Assembly (NCBI RefSeq): GCF_016772315.1 | Contig: NZ_CP053482.1 | Span: forward strand, 1,116,001 to 1,180,000 | Length of the DNA stretch: 64,000 nt | Source: Thiothrix subterranea | GTDB lineage: Bacteria; Pseudomonadota; Gammaproteobacteria; Thiotrichales; Thiotrichaceae | Reading direction: 5' to 3' | Part shown: positions 1 to 8,540 of the stretch, one piece after another | Layout of the letters: each line of letters begins with the position of its first letter | Numbering within the stretch: the first letter of the stretch is position 1 | Notes under the pieces: model-generated | Told to the model about the DNA's origin: nothing | Databases searched by the model: none | What the model saw: only the letters and a program-made list of their open reading frames with translations | Translations under genes and position numbers: made by a program

Positions 1-632
1 TTCTAAGCCTGCTATTATGTTATTCTTCACCGAATGGAATTTTTTTTCCACTGTAGTATTCCTCCTGAACCCCAAAGTCAGTCGGACGTTGGATACGGCG
101 TTCTGTCGCATCCAAGCCCAGCGCTTGCGGCATTTCATGCGAAAGGCGTTCCAATACCTCTTCGGGGAGTCTGGCCGGGGAATGTCCCATGCTTTTTAAG
201 CTCGACTGCAAAACGGGACACAGGCGATGTATCCACCGATTGGCTAACCCTTGGGACATATTGAAGGAGTAGCCCAACACTTCTTGCAGTGGGTAAGTCT
301 TCAAATAATACAGAATAAAGAACAACTTATCTTCGATCGTTGTCAGGTTGCCGGGGCGACCTCGCTTCGTTTCACTCTCATGACCATCAACAATCAACTG
401 CGCCGTGTATGCCCGTTGAAAATGGGGCAACAGTTTGGTGAATTCACCCAGATCTATGCCTGTCATGGCGCGGAAGGTTTTGCTCTTGCCTTTGAGCGCA
501 TGGTAGCTGTACTCTGTCATGGGTGTTCCGTTCCCTTGGTGAAAATGATGATCATAGGTTGTAGCGCATTCCCGTTGATTTTTCACATGATTTGTTGACT
601 AGGGACAAGTGCGAGATTTTGGAATAATGTCT
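1..632 (-). mobile_element. IS5-like insertion sequence, copy 1 (cut by window start)
   Basis: The 17-bp terminal repeat ATTTTGGAATAATGTCT ends at 632 and is identical to both ends (one inverted) of the complete copy at 45848-46909, and the adjoining end sequence and transposase match that copy closely. The flank immediately outside is AAT (633-635), the A-N-T form of the ACT duplication found around the complete copy. The element lies inside the 3' part of a secreted-protein gene read leftwards from 1786. Its other end lies beyond the window. Confidence 0.9.
20..520 (-). pseudogene. IS5-like transposase, N-terminal part (copy 1, frame broken)
   Basis: Minus-strand reading frame matching the N-terminal half of the transposase at 45959-46453, with the first catalytic Asp in the LDATERRIQRP motif near residue 137. 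It starts at ATG 520 (MTEYSYH) behind an AAGGGAA ribosome site. Copy 1 reads AGTGG-A8-TTCC where copy 2 reads AGTGGC-A8-TTCC, so one base is missing just before the A8 run. The frame therefore stops at 20 (...KIPFGEE) and a -1 slip on the A-run would not join it to the C-terminal half as it can in copy 2. The rest of the gene is outside the window. It is probably an inactive copy, although the missing part cannot be judged. Confidence 0.8.
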
Positions 633-1786
633 AATGTAACTGGATTTATTCCTATAACTTTCATGTTGGATGTTAAGGCATATTCAAGTTTCATGTCAAA
701 AACCAGAGTGATTTTATACTTCTTGCCTTTTACAGTGGCTAGATTTTTTGGCTTGACAGAATAAAGCAAATTAACATCTTGGATCTCTTTTTCCATGTTT
801 GATGTAATTGTTTTTCCAAAAAACTCTGGGTCATTTATGTTGAATTTTTCTGACTTGCCACTTTGCAGTTTAGTGTCTATGTTAAAATAATCTCTGGCTG
901 GATTAGATGTTCCCAAACCGTCTTCTACATACTTGCCTCTGTCGAGAAAATAATTATTTTTTCCATCGGCATAAGCTTTTAAGTCAAAATAATCCGAATT
1001 ATCAGAAATTATCTTATAATTTTCATTTAATAAGTAACTTAGATTTTCTTTAGGTACACGCCTTATTTCAGGTATACTTCCTGATTCTAAAGTATCAAGA
1101 AACGATATTTCAACATCTCCCGTATACATTCCTTTTTCCATTTTTCCACTTAAGCTAATTCCAAGTGGTTGCAAAAAAGATTTTGGATAATATTTCTCGG
1201 ATGGAAGAGGTAGGTGTGTTTTTTGTTTATAACTTGGGTGAAGTTCGATGCGCATTGTTAAATCAGGACTTTCCATGTAACCATTTACACACTCATAATT
1301 CCACCAAGAACGTTTGGCATAAGAGTTGATGATGTCATTCTTTGCAATTGGATGCTTAAATAAGTTGGCATTTCCTAACAAACCTAATGGCATTGCAAAT
1401 TTACATTTTTTACCTGCTTCTGCGGGACCATCAGAATAAGTACCAGATGTCCAGATAGTGCCATTTGCTGAATCTACTGGTGTAGTCTCATTTTCTTCTC
1501 CAGACAGTGTTTTTGCCCCATCATTATTTGTTGCGGCGGAAGCAGTAACAGTGGATATAGTGGCAACATTCGCGACCGTGGCAGCTTGTTGTTTATCTGC
1601 TTCTTCAGCTCTCGTGATCGTTTGACCGTAGAGAGTTGTGGCTACACCGAGTAGTAACAGTCCGCCAAGAACGGCTTTACTCTGATCGTCAGTTAATTCG
1701 GTAGTATCGGTTGATGCTGCGCAAACGTAAGTGTTGCTGGCAATCAAAGAAATAGCCAAGCAGGTACTAAAAATTTGCTTTGTCAT
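599..1786 (-). pseudogene. Secreted protein of unknown function, 3' end replaced by IS
   Basis: A 395-residue reading frame with a clear signal peptide (residues 1-24, ending VCAA), then a short hydrophobic Gly/Leu stretch (about 40-55), an Ala/Thr-rich linker, and a soluble part without a family I recognise. The IS at 1-632 sits inside the gene: native sequence ends at codon VTL near 633, and the last residues [10 protein letters not shown] plus the stop codon are encoded by the IS terminal repeat. The native C-terminus should lie beyond the far end of the IS, outside this window. The truncated hybrid could still be expressed. Nine copies of a heptamer lie 38 bp upstream of the start codon. 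Function unknown. Confidence 0.7.
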
Positions 1787-1823
1787 AGTTGAAGCCCGTG
1801 AGTGTTAAATAGACAATACATAT

Positions 1824-1886
1824 GCTATGCGCTATGCGCTATGCGCTATGCGCTATGCGCTATGCGCTATGCGCTATGCGCTATGC
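1824..1886. repeat. Nine perfect tandem copies of heptamer GCTATGC
   Basis: Positions 1824-1886 are exactly nine uninterrupted copies of GCTATGC, between a minus-strand secreted-protein gene (start 1786) and a plus-strand XRE regulator. An open frame crosses the repeat but is repeat-driven and not a credible gene. The unit length of 7 is not a multiple of 3, and the position is upstream of a start codon, so copy number changes could alter promoter spacing. Confidence 0.95.
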
Positions 1887-1960
1887 GCGTCAAGAATTTT
1901 TTTGTGCTAGTCAAGCTATTTCTATGAGAGTAATAGCCCGTTCGTCACTTGCTATTAATT

Positions 1961-1975
1961 CTACGAATTACGTAG
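1961..1975. promoter_or_regulatory. Palindromic operator candidate (distal)
   Basis: CTACG-AATTA-CGTAG is a perfect inverted repeat with 5-bp arms. Its core resembles the second palindrome at 1995-2007, and the centres are 33 bp apart, about three helical turns. Both precede the XRE-family gene at 2010, so autoregulation is the simple reading. This is inference from symmetry and position. Confidence 0.5.
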
Positions 1976-1994
1976 AGACGCTGCAAGTGTTATT

Positions 1995-2007
1995 TACGAA
2001 TATCGTA
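1995..2007. promoter_or_regulatory. Palindromic operator candidate (proximal)
   Basis: TACGA-ATA-TCGTA is a perfect inverted repeat ending two bases before the start codon of the XRE regulator at 2010. A bound repressor here would cover the ribosome site. It pairs with the palindrome at 1961-1975. Confidence 0.5.
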
Positions 2008-2009
2008 GG

Positions 2010-2351
2010 ATGTCAAAGCATCCTCAATCCCTGTTTGGTCAACGCCTACGCACTGCGCGAATTCGTGCAGGCTTGGCACAAGACCGTTTGGGTGTTTTGA
2101 TTGGATTGGATGAGGGGTGCAGCAGCGCACGGATTAGCCGCTACGAGACAGGGACGCATGAGCCGCCGTTTGAGACGGCTAGAAATTTGGCATCTGCGTT
2201 GAATGTTCCGGTAGCTTACTTTTACTGTACAGAGGATGCGTTGGCGGAAATCATTCTGGAAGCACACGGTTTGCCAGCGGAAGCACTGCTTGCTGTGTTG
2301 GAGATGGTGCGGCGTTTCAAATATGCTGCTTCAGTGAGCCAATGCCCGTAA
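2010..2351 (+). CDS. XRE-family HTH transcriptional regulator
   Basis: A 113-residue protein with an N-terminal lambda-repressor-like helix-turn-helix (about residues 8-65: FGQRLRTARIRAGLAQDRL through RISRYETGTHEPPFETA), the typical Cro/CI-type fold, followed by a short C-terminal helix rich in hydrophobics that could be a dimerisation part. Two palindromes overlapping and preceding the start suggest that it represses itself. The 3' end overlaps the convergent HTH gene at 2331-2612 by 21 bp. The target genes beyond itself are unknown. Confidence 0.8.
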   Translation: MSKHPQSLFGQRLRTARIRAGLAQDRLGVLIGLDEGCSSARISRYETGTHEPPFETARNLASALNVPVAYFYCTEDALAEIILEAHGLPAEALLAVLEMVRRFKYAASVSQCP

Positions 2352-2612
2352 CACCGCTTGCGGTTCTTTGGCAACCACATGGAGCAATACCCTCGCCGCA
2401 CCATGTGGGGTACGATCCCCGCGTTCCCAATGCCGCAAAGTGCTGACACTGATACCAAAAGTTGCCGCAAATTCCACCTGAGTCATGCCAACTTTTGCGC
2501 GGACGTTTTTCACATCAACAGGTGAGAACTGATGCACTTTTGCTTGTGGGCAGTTGCCCTTTGCGAAAGTGATGGCTTCTTCCAAGCCTTGTTTGATGCT
2601 TGAGGCGATCAT
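2331..2612 (-). CDS. XRE-family HTH protein, NadS/HigA-like, third gene of TA operon
   Basis: A 93-residue protein with a C-terminal helix-turn-helix (about residues 40-80: VGMTQVEFAATFGISVSTLRHWERG) preceded by a helical region, the layout of the NadS-type antitoxins that usually accompany RelE toxins. Here no RelE gene adjoins it; instead it follows a HigB-HigA pair, overlapping the upstream antitoxin by 4 bp (2609-2612). It is probably translationally coupled and may be a second antitoxin or co-repressor of the operon. Confidence 0.7.
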   Translation of the reverse strand: MIASSIKQGLEEAITFAKGNCPQAKVHQFSPVDVKNVRAKVGMTQVEFAATFGISVSTLRHWERGDRTPHGAARVLLHVVAKEPQAVLRALAH

Positions 2613-2896
2613 GCCGCTTTCGCCAAACTGAAAGAAACATGTTGCCCCGCTGCTTCAAGCATATTCACCAGCCTGTCGATGGTGCAACGGTCAATCTTGC
2701 CTTTGAGGACATCGTTCAAACGTGGCTGAGTTGTTCCCAACACGTTAGCAGCGTCCTTCTGGGTATAGCCGCTGGCTTCAAACCACTTGGTGATTTCCAG
2801 CATCAGAGCCGAGCGCAGTTTGAGGTTGGCGCGGATGACGGGATCAGGTTCGAGTGCATCCCATACATTGGCGAATACCTGCATTTTTAATGTCAT
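2609..2896 (-). CDS. HigA-type antitoxin, XRE family
   Basis: A 95-residue protein: residues 12-80 hold a helix-turn-helix of the XRE type with the signature GYTQKDAANVLGTTQPRLND. Proteins of this length and form pair with Gp49/HigB-like toxins, and the upstream toxin gene ends 4 bp inside this one (2893-2896), so the two are translationally coupled. In this family the antitoxin binds the toxin and the operon promoter. The toxin-first gene order is the usual higBA order. Confidence 0.8.
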   Translation of the reverse strand: MTLKMQVFANVWDALEPDPVIRANLKLRSALMLEITKWFEASGYTQKDAANVLGTTQPRLNDVLKGKIDRCTIDRLVNMLEAAGQHVSFSLAKAA

Positions 2897-3228
2897 GATT
2901 TCAACTCCCTAAGCAGTTCTTTGTAAATGTCTCTACCCCTGTCAATGTCCTTCGGAGCAGTTTGCTGGGTTTTCTTTTGGAAAGCATGTAACACATAAAT
3001 GGCATCATCAAATTTGGCAACGTAGAAAACCCGATACTGCTCTTTGGGTAAGTCTATTTTGATACGGATTTCGTATACACCTTGCCCGACCGTCGGCATG
3101 GCTTTCCAGTCGCTCGGCATGAGTCCATTTTGCACCTTGCCTATCTGATAACCAGCTTCACGGCGTGCTTCCTCTGGAAACTGGATAATGGTTTCCAGCG
3201 AATCACCCAGAAAAATAGCTTGTTTCAT
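2893..3228 (-). CDS. HigB/Gp49-like toxin (RelE superfamily mRNA interferase)
   Basis: A 111-residue protein with the diagnostic features of the phage-derived Gp49-like/HigB family: FLGDSLETIIQFPEEARREAG at the start, then YEIRI..YRVFYVAKFDDAIYVLHAFQKKT. Family members cut mRNA at the ribosome. ATG 3228 is chosen because AAGGAT lies 6 bases upstream; the upstream ATG at 3240 and a much longer frame to 3318 have no ribosome site and extend beyond the normal family start. It overlaps the antitoxin gene by 4 bp. Confidence 0.85.
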   Translation of the reverse strand: MKQAIFLGDSLETIIQFPEEARREAGYQIGKVQNGLMPSDWKAMPTVGQGVYEIRIKIDLPKEQYRVFYVAKFDDAIYVLHAFQKKTQQTAPKDIDRGRDIYKELLRELKS

Positions 3229-3304
3229 GTGATCCTTCATCTGAACATTGTTGCTGAAATATATCAAGTTTGATATTAAATACAAGTCAGCGGAGTGATG
3301 GGTT

Positions 3305-4228
3305 TCACCCACCTTCAAAATAATCCGTATCCACCTTCTTCACCTCATAATGCTCAACCACCGATACGCCCACATTGTATTCCACCATCAACGCCGCAAG
3401 CTTCTCCCCGTCAATCAAAATAATCCGTGTCTCAATCGAGCAAGCATATTCCTTAGCCTCACGGGAAAAGTTGGAGGTCGTCATGAAAATCCCTTTCCTT
3501 GCCCGCTGTCCCTGCAACGCCCCGGCAAATTTCTGAATTTCAGGGCGACCCACCGTCGCTTCCCAGCGTTTCGCCTGCATGTACAAGACATCCACGCCCA
3601 AGCGGTCTTCGTTGATAATGCCGTCAATACCGCCGTCGCCACTTTTACCAATGGCACGACCGGCATCCTGACGATTGCCGCCGTAGCCCATCTTGATTAG
3701 CAAATCGACCACCAGCTTTTCAAAAAAGGTCGGCGAGGCTTCTTTCACCGTTTCCAGCACTTCTTGTTCAAGGTTGCGGCACAATAACCGGTGTGCGGAA
3801 GCGAGGATGTCTTCGGGGGTATCGTCGAAAATCACCTCGGAATCCATATCCAAGGTTTGCCCGCTCTCGGTTTTACTGGAGTGGCGGCGGTTTTTGAAGT
3901 CCTGAAATTCGGGGAAGGCTGCCAGTGTGGCAATACGGATGTTGACCGGATTAGCGTTGAGTAATTGCTGCCCGCGTGCGGTAATCACGAAACAGCCGCG
4001 TCGGGGTGAACGCAATGCGCCCGCTTGCTTGAGGTAGGAACGCGCCCACCCTACGCGATTGCCAAACACCGATTGCGTGCCACTGGGCAAAATAGCGGTG
4101 CGTTCGGCTTCGCTCAGTTGAAATTGTTCGGCAAGGATGTGCGTCGCATCGCGCAATTTGTGTTCTTGCCCATCTGCCGCGAGTTGCAACAAAGGGCGCA
4201 TCAAGGTTTGGTAGTCAGGTATAGGCAT
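3305..4228 (-). CDS. mrr: Mrr-type restriction endonuclease
   Basis: A 307-residue protein with the Mrr layout: N-terminal winged-helix DNA-binding domain (about residues 1-90; MPIPDYQTLMRPLL, then VGWARSYLKQAGAL and the ITARGQQLL motif), linker, and C-terminal PD-(D/E)XK nuclease domain with GDGGIDGIINEDRLG and the QAKRW strand (about residues 200-230). Mrr enzymes cut DNA carrying modified bases. No modification methylase adjoins it, as expected for a type IV enzyme. ATG 4228 fits the family start; a frame from 4276 would add 16 unusual residues. It follows the defence-type TA cluster. Confidence 0.85.
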   Translation of the reverse strand: MPIPDYQTLMRPLLQLAADGQEHKLRDATHILAEQFQLSEAERTAILPSGTQSVFGNRVGWARSYLKQAGALRSPRRGCFVITARGQQLLNANPVNIRIATLAAFPEFQDFKNRRHSSKTESGQTLDMDSEVIFDDTPEDILASAHRLLCRNLEQEVLETVKEASPTFFEKLVVDLLIKMGYGGNRQDAGRAIGKSGDGGIDGIINEDRLGVDVLYMQAKRWEATVGRPEIQKFAGALQGQRARKGIFMTTSNFSREAKEYACSIETRIILIDGEKLAALMVEYNVGVSVVEHYEVKKVDTDYFEGG

Positions 4229-4297
4229 GTGGTCATAATGCCACAAAAATAACGCTACGAGAGCGGCATTTTGCACGAATAACCATAGGGGCTTCTA

Positions 4298-4567
4298 CTA
4301 TGCCCGTTTGATTAGACGTATGATGAATAACAAGATAACAGCACCGACAGTTGCCCATACGATTGCGCCCCAAATGTCGGGGATATGAAAACCGGCTGCG
4401 CCTTCGATGAATGTTCCAACGAAACCGCCGATAAATGCGCCAACAATCCCGACAATGATATTACCGATCAAGCCAAAACCTGCACCTTTCATAATGATGC
4501 CAGCTAACCAGCCTGCGACCGCACCAATGCCTAACATAATTAGAATTTGAGTAATCTCCGCACTCAT
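4298..4567 (-). CDS. GlsB/YeaQ/YmgE-family membrane protein
   Basis: An 89-residue, Gly-rich protein with three hydrophobic segments (about 5-25, 33-55, 65-86) and the transglycosylase-associated-protein signature GWLAGIIMKGAGFGLIGNIIVGIVGA. This is the whole usual length of the family. Members are inner-membrane proteins induced under stress; the exact role is not known. It stands alone, with a AAGGAG ribosome site upstream of 4567. Confidence 0.9.
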   Translation of the reverse strand: MSAEITQILIMLGIGAVAGWLAGIIMKGAGFGLIGNIIVGIVGAFIGGFVGTFIEGAAGFHIPDIWGAIVWATVGAVILLFIIRLIKRA

Positions 4568-4778
4568 CAGTACACTCCTTTTTAAACCGTGGTAAATTTA
4601 TTTTTTGGCAACTGCCATAAAAGAGTATAGGTGTTAATTTAAAAAATCGTTATCTGATTGTATTTATTAGCACTATTAGCGGTAGTATTCGGAGGATGAA
4701 CGACAGGTTTACAGCACAAAGTCCACCCATTAAGATGCGACCTACATTGCATTTGCCTGCCAAGGAATAGGAGCCGGT

Positions 4779-5717
4779 TTGAAACGTGTTGGATTAGTTA
4801 CAGGGCTGTTAGCGTGGGCAACATTCGCCGCTGCCAGTGTCATCGCCGCCCCCGCATTGGAAGTGCAAAACAGTCTGGTGATTCCACCGCATACGGTCAA
4901 TGGTGTCAAAATCAGCGAGCTATCGGGTCTAGCGTGGGATCAGGATGAGCAATTGCTCTACGCCATTTCCGACAAAGGCGCGATTTTTCACTTCACACTC
5001 GACATCCGAGGCAATCGCCTAAAAGCGGTTAAGGCAGTATATGCCGCCAACCTGACAGATAAAGAAGGTGAGCGTATCAAAAAAGGTCGCCGCGATTCCG
5101 AAGGGTTAACCTTGCTGAATGCCAATAATGGCAAAGCTGGCGACTCGCAACTCGTGATTGCGTTTGAAGGCATTCCACGCCTTATTCGGTTTACCCCACC
5201 AGGCAAAGCCATCAAAAACATTAGCTTACCGGCGGTATTAGACAATAAACACGCTTATCAACACGGTAATGATTCGTTGGAATCCGTCACATTTCACCCC
5301 CGTTACGGCTTCATGACTGCCCCCGAAATGCCGCTCAAAGGTGAACCGCGCACTTTGCACACTCTGTACTCCACCAAGGGACAGCACTGGTCGTTTACGG
5401 CCTACCCTGCCAAAAACAGCGGCATCAGTGCGCTGGAAGCTTTGCCAGATGGCAATTTATTGGTCATGGAACGGGCATGGTCAGGGCTGTTCAACCCACT
5501 TGTGGTAAGCTTGCGCTATTTGGATTTCCAACAATGTGCGCAAGATCAGGCGTGCACGTTGCAAGATTTGCAGGTGTTATCGAGTCATTTGCTGGTTGAT
5601 AATTACGAAGGGCTGACCCATATTCAAGGCAATCAGTATTTAATGGTCGGCGATGATGGCAATGAAGATTTCTTGCCCACTACGCTAACCCTCTTCACCC
5701 TTGACTTAGGGAAGTAA
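4779..5717 (+). CDS. Esterase-like activity of phytase family protein (secreted)
   Basis: A 312-residue protein with a signal peptide (about 1-24, ending IAA) followed by a beta-propeller-like domain of the phytase-like esterase family: SGLAWDQDEQLLYAISDKG, DSEGLTLL, LESVTFHPRYGFMTAPE, NYEGLTHIQ, LMVGDDGNEDF. The start is TTG at 4779, supported by AGGAG six bases upstream and by an immediately following signal peptide. Substrate unknown; phosphate or ester release in the periplasm is the family suggestion. It is followed 4 bp later by the HtrA-like protease gene, so the two are probably co-transcribed. Confidence 0.75.
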   Translation: MKRVGLVTGLLAWATFAAASVIAAPALEVQNSLVIPPHTVNGVKISELSGLAWDQDEQLLYAISDKGAIFHFTLDIRGNRLKAVKAVYAANLTDKEGERIKKGRRDSEGLTLLNANNGKAGDSQLVIAFEGIPRLIRFTPPGKAIKNISLPAVLDNKHAYQHGNDSLESVTFHPRYGFMTAPEMPLKGEPRTLHTLYSTKGQHWSFTAYPAKNSGISALEALPDGNLLVMERAWSGLFNPLVVSLRYLDFQQCAQDQACTLQDLQVLSSHLLVDNYEGLTHIQGNQYLMVGDDGNEDFLPTTLTLFTLDLGK

Positions 5718-5721
5718 GAAT

Positions 5722-6843
5722 ATGAGTGGAAACCGTTCACTGGCGTTGTTTTTGTGGGTGTTGCTGGCAGTGCTATTGCTGTGGGTGGCGCAGCCGGTCT
5801 GGGTTTCGTGGTTGCAAGCCACGTCGGGAAATCAGCCGCGTGCAATTACCGCACGGGGTGATTTGGCAGCGGATGAGCAAGCCACGATTGCCGTTTTCGA
5901 GCGTAACAGCCCTTCTGTGGTGTACATCACCACCGTGGAGCGGGTATTAAACCTGTGGAATCGCAATATTCGTGAAATTCCGCAAGGCACAGGAACGGGC
6001 TTCGTCTGGGATAACGCTGGGCATATTGTCACCAATTACCACGTGGTCGAAGGCCATGACACCGCTAAAATTCGGTTTGCCGATCAAAGTGTCTTTGAAG
6101 CCGATGTGGTTGGTGCCAGCCCCGAACACGATTTAGCCGTCTTGCGGTTGCGCGATATGGCGGATGCCCCGCCGCCGGTACAAATTGGCAGCAGCAGTGA
6201 CTTGCGCGTTGGTCAGAATGTGTTAGCAATTGGCAACCCTTTTGGCCTTGACCACACCCTAACGTCGGGCATTATTTCGGCATTACGTCGCAGCATTGAT
6301 GCAGAAGAAGGCGGTAGCATGGATGGTTTGATTCAAACCGATGCCGCCATTAACCCCGGCAACTCCGGCGGTCCCTTGCTGGACAGTGCGGGGCGTTTGA
6401 TTGGCGTCAATGTCGCCATTTACAGCCCATCCGGTGCTTCTGCGGGGATTGGTTTTGCCATCCCCGTGGATGTGGTGAATCGGGTAGTACCGCGCTTGGT
6501 GAAAGATGGGCGTTACACCCGCCCCGTGTTAGGGGTAGTGATGGATGACAATATCAGTGAACGCATTACCGCCAAATTAAACACGCATGGGGTATTAGCG
6601 CTGCGAGTGCAACCGAATACCCCGGCGGCACTGGCAGGCATTCGTGAAACCAAACTCACCGCGCAAGATGACCTGATTTTAGGTGACATCATTCAAGCGC
6701 TGGACGGGCAACCCGTTAATAATATCAACGAATTAAACAAAATTCTAGATAACTACCCGCGCCACAGCAAGGTAAAAGTCAGCTTATTGCGTGAAGGTCG
6801 CCAATCACTGGAAGTCGAAGTGGTGCTATCATTGTTCCGCTAA
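5722..6843 (+). CDS. HtrA/Deg-family serine protease with one PDZ domain
   Basis: A 373-residue periplasmic protease: N-terminal membrane anchor (about 5-27), trypsin-like domain with the triad His in TNYHVVEG, Asp in PEHDLAVLRL and Ser in NPGNSGGPLLD, then a single C-terminal PDZ domain (about 275-370, RPVLGVVMDD... LGDIIQALDGQPV). This is the DegS/DegQ-like arrangement. It probably degrades or senses misfolded envelope proteins. Gene order with the phytase-like protein suggests one operon. Its 3' end overlaps the convergent GNAT gene by 15 bp. A PDZ-less lipoprotein relative is encoded at 49923-50624. Confidence 0.9.
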   Translation: MSGNRSLALFLWVLLAVLLLWVAQPVWVSWLQATSGNQPRAITARGDLAADEQATIAVFERNSPSVVYITTVERVLNLWNRNIREIPQGTGTGFVWDNAGHIVTNYHVVEGHDTAKIRFADQSVFEADVVGASPEHDLAVLRLRDMADAPPPVQIGSSSDLRVGQNVLAIGNPFGLDHTLTSGIISALRRSIDAEEGGSMDGLIQTDAAINPGNSGGPLLDSAGRLIGVNVAIYSPSGASAGIGFAIPVDVVNRVVPRLVKDGRYTRPVLGVVMDDNISERITAKLNTHGVLALRVQPNTPAALAGIRETKLTAQDDLILGDIIQALDGQPVNNINELNKILDNYPRHSKVKVSLLREGRQSLEVEVVLSLFR

Positions 6844-7257
6844 CGCACATTCCATTTTCCATAAGCTGCCCGCACGCTCCACCACCTGAAAACCAAAGCG
6901 TTGGTACAAACTCTGTGCGGGGTTATCAGCAAATACCACCAAACGCATCCGTGCTTTGCGCCGTATCTTGGCTAATTGCAACACATAGCCCAAAGCATAC
7001 GCACCGAGTCCTTTGCCTTGAAAAGCAGTGCTAACTTGCAAGTCAGCCAAATAGCAAACCTCCTGCTCATTCCGCAACCGTGCAAACCCAACACATTGGC
7101 CTTCCTGATAAATCCCGAAATTCTCGGATTCTTGCCAAAATTTAGCGAAGTAAGGCTCTTCCCATACAATGCCATGCTGCTGGTAGTAGGCAGCCATATT
7201 GCTCCGCGCAAGTTGCAAGGCAAACTCGTAATCGACATGAGGCGTAATCTTTATCAT
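6829..7257 (-). CDS. GNAT-family N-acetyltransferase
   Basis: A 142-residue protein with the GNAT fold: strand VCYLADLQVSTAFQGKGLGAYAL is the acetyl-CoA motif A (Q-G-K-G-L-G), followed by LVVFADNPAQSLYQRFGFQVVE, the conserved motif B. The substrate cannot be told from sequence. Convergent with, and overlapping by 15 bp, the upstream HtrA gene. Confidence 0.85.
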   Translation of the reverse strand: MIKITPHVDYEFALQLARSNMAAYYQQHGIVWEEPYFAKFWQESENFGIYQEGQCVGFARLRNEQEVCYLADLQVSTAFQGKGLGAYALGYVLQLAKIRRKARMRLVVFADNPAQSLYQRFGFQVVERAGSLWKMECALAEQ

Positions 7258-7367
7258 GGTGCATTGGAATAATAGACAGATAACAGTCCAATGATCATAA
7301 CGCTGCGCTTTAGCCTGTCACGGGAAACACCCTGTGAATGGTGCTAAACAGCCGACGAAATTATCCT

Positions 7368-8540
7368 TCAGGTTAACCCAACATCCCAAATGCTGGACGC
7401 AACCGGCGGTGTTGGCAACTGACCAGCGTCGGATACAGGAGAAGCATTCACGGCTGCCATTACTCCCAACGCCTTGCGCAATCGTGCCGCCAACATCGGC
7501 GCAAACGCCAATTTGGTAGGCCACGCCACCGTCACATTCGCAAAGCGTTGCACCATCGGCTGATCGGGGCGGCTACCGTCCGGCTGGCAACCTTCCGCAC
7601 GATCAACATGCCAAGTCGACCATTCCATGCCTGTGAAATCGACCCACGGTAACAGTTCCGCCAGTTCATGCTGCGTGGCGGCAATCACTTCAGCAGCAGG
7701 CTTGCCCACACCCTGCTCTGCCGGTTGCCCGCCGATATACCACACCGTGTTGCCCTGCCTGTCCCGATGCGACGTAATCGTGGCGCGTGGCTTATCACTC
7801 ATCCCCAGCGCATGGGCGTAAAGCATCGGCAAGTTGCCGCGCACCAATACCATTTGCAACGGACGGCGTTGCATACGCTGGCTGAGCGTCGCCGAAGCCA
7901 ACAACGCCTCATTCCCCGCCCCCGCCGTTAAAATAATTTGCCCAGCCTCCACCATTAACTCACCACCATCCGACAACACCGCCCGATAGCAGTACGCATC
8001 CCCCGCCTGTTGCAAACCGGAACGCTGCACATCCACCTGCACCAAGGCATCCGCTAACTGTTCGCGCAACGTTTCCAACAACGATGGCACATCCAACACC
8101 GGCTCATCCAAGCGATACAAGCCGCCGTGAAATTCAGAATGCTGGAACAAGTCAGGGTAAGCATCGCGTGGCACAGCCTCCATGCGGCTTTGCATCGCTT
8201 TGCTGGCAAAAAATCCGGTCATGCGTGAACCGAGTCCACCCGATGTCCACAACAACTGCGATTCCGCCAACACCTTAACTTTGCGCAAATCGACAGCACC
8301 TTCACCATTAAGTGCCGCCCGCCACAAACGCGGCATATCGCCAATCGCCAAGGTTGCGCCGGTTACTTTGCCCGTCAGCGCATATTTTGTGCCACCGTGA
8401 ATAATGCCTTGCGATGCAATGGTTTGCCCCTTGCCCAATTCATCCGTGGCTAACAACGCATTAACGCCTTGCGCCCGCAATTCCGCCAGCAACCACAACC
8501 CGGCAATGCCGCCACCAATGATCAGAACATCAACCTGCAT
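7368..8540 (-). CDS. FAD-dependent oxidoreductase (DAO family)
   Basis: A 390-residue flavoprotein: the N-terminal dinucleotide-binding motif VLIIGGGIAGLWLLAEL (residues 5-21), SQGIIHGGTKYALTG typical of glycerol-3-phosphate-dehydrogenase/DAO-type enzymes, and ILTAGAGNEALL mid-protein. Substrate unknown. The start codon shares one base with the hldE stop (8540), so it is translated as the second gene of an hldE operon, although no direct role in heptose synthesis is evident. Confidence 0.8.
   Translation of the reverse strand: MQVDVLIIGGGIAGLWLLAELRAQGVNALLATDELGKGQTIASQGIIHGGTKYALTGKVTGATLAIGDMPRLWRAALNGEGAVDLRKVKVLAESQLLWTSGGLGSRMTGFFASKAMQSRMEAVPRDAYPDLFQHSEFHGGLYRLDEPVLDVPSLLETLREQLADALVQVDVQRSGLQQAGDAYCYRAVLSDGGELMVEAGQIILTAGAGNEALLASATLSQRMQRRPLQMVLVRGNLPMLYAHALGMSDKPRATITSHRDRQGNTVWYIGGQPAEQGVGKPAAEVIAATQHELAELLPWVDFTGMEWSTWHVDRAEGCQPDGSRPDQPMVQRFANVTVAWPTKLAFAPMLAARLRKALGVMAAVNASPVSDAGQLPTPPVASSIWDVGLT

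Noticed and set aside
1824-1886. CRISPR-like array
   Set aside because: Units are 7 bp with no spacers; it is a simple tandem repeat.
1822-2100. Open frame starting in the heptamer repeat
   Set aside because: The N-terminus is only the translated repeat (LCAMRYA units), no ribosome site, and it overlaps the XRE gene in another frame.
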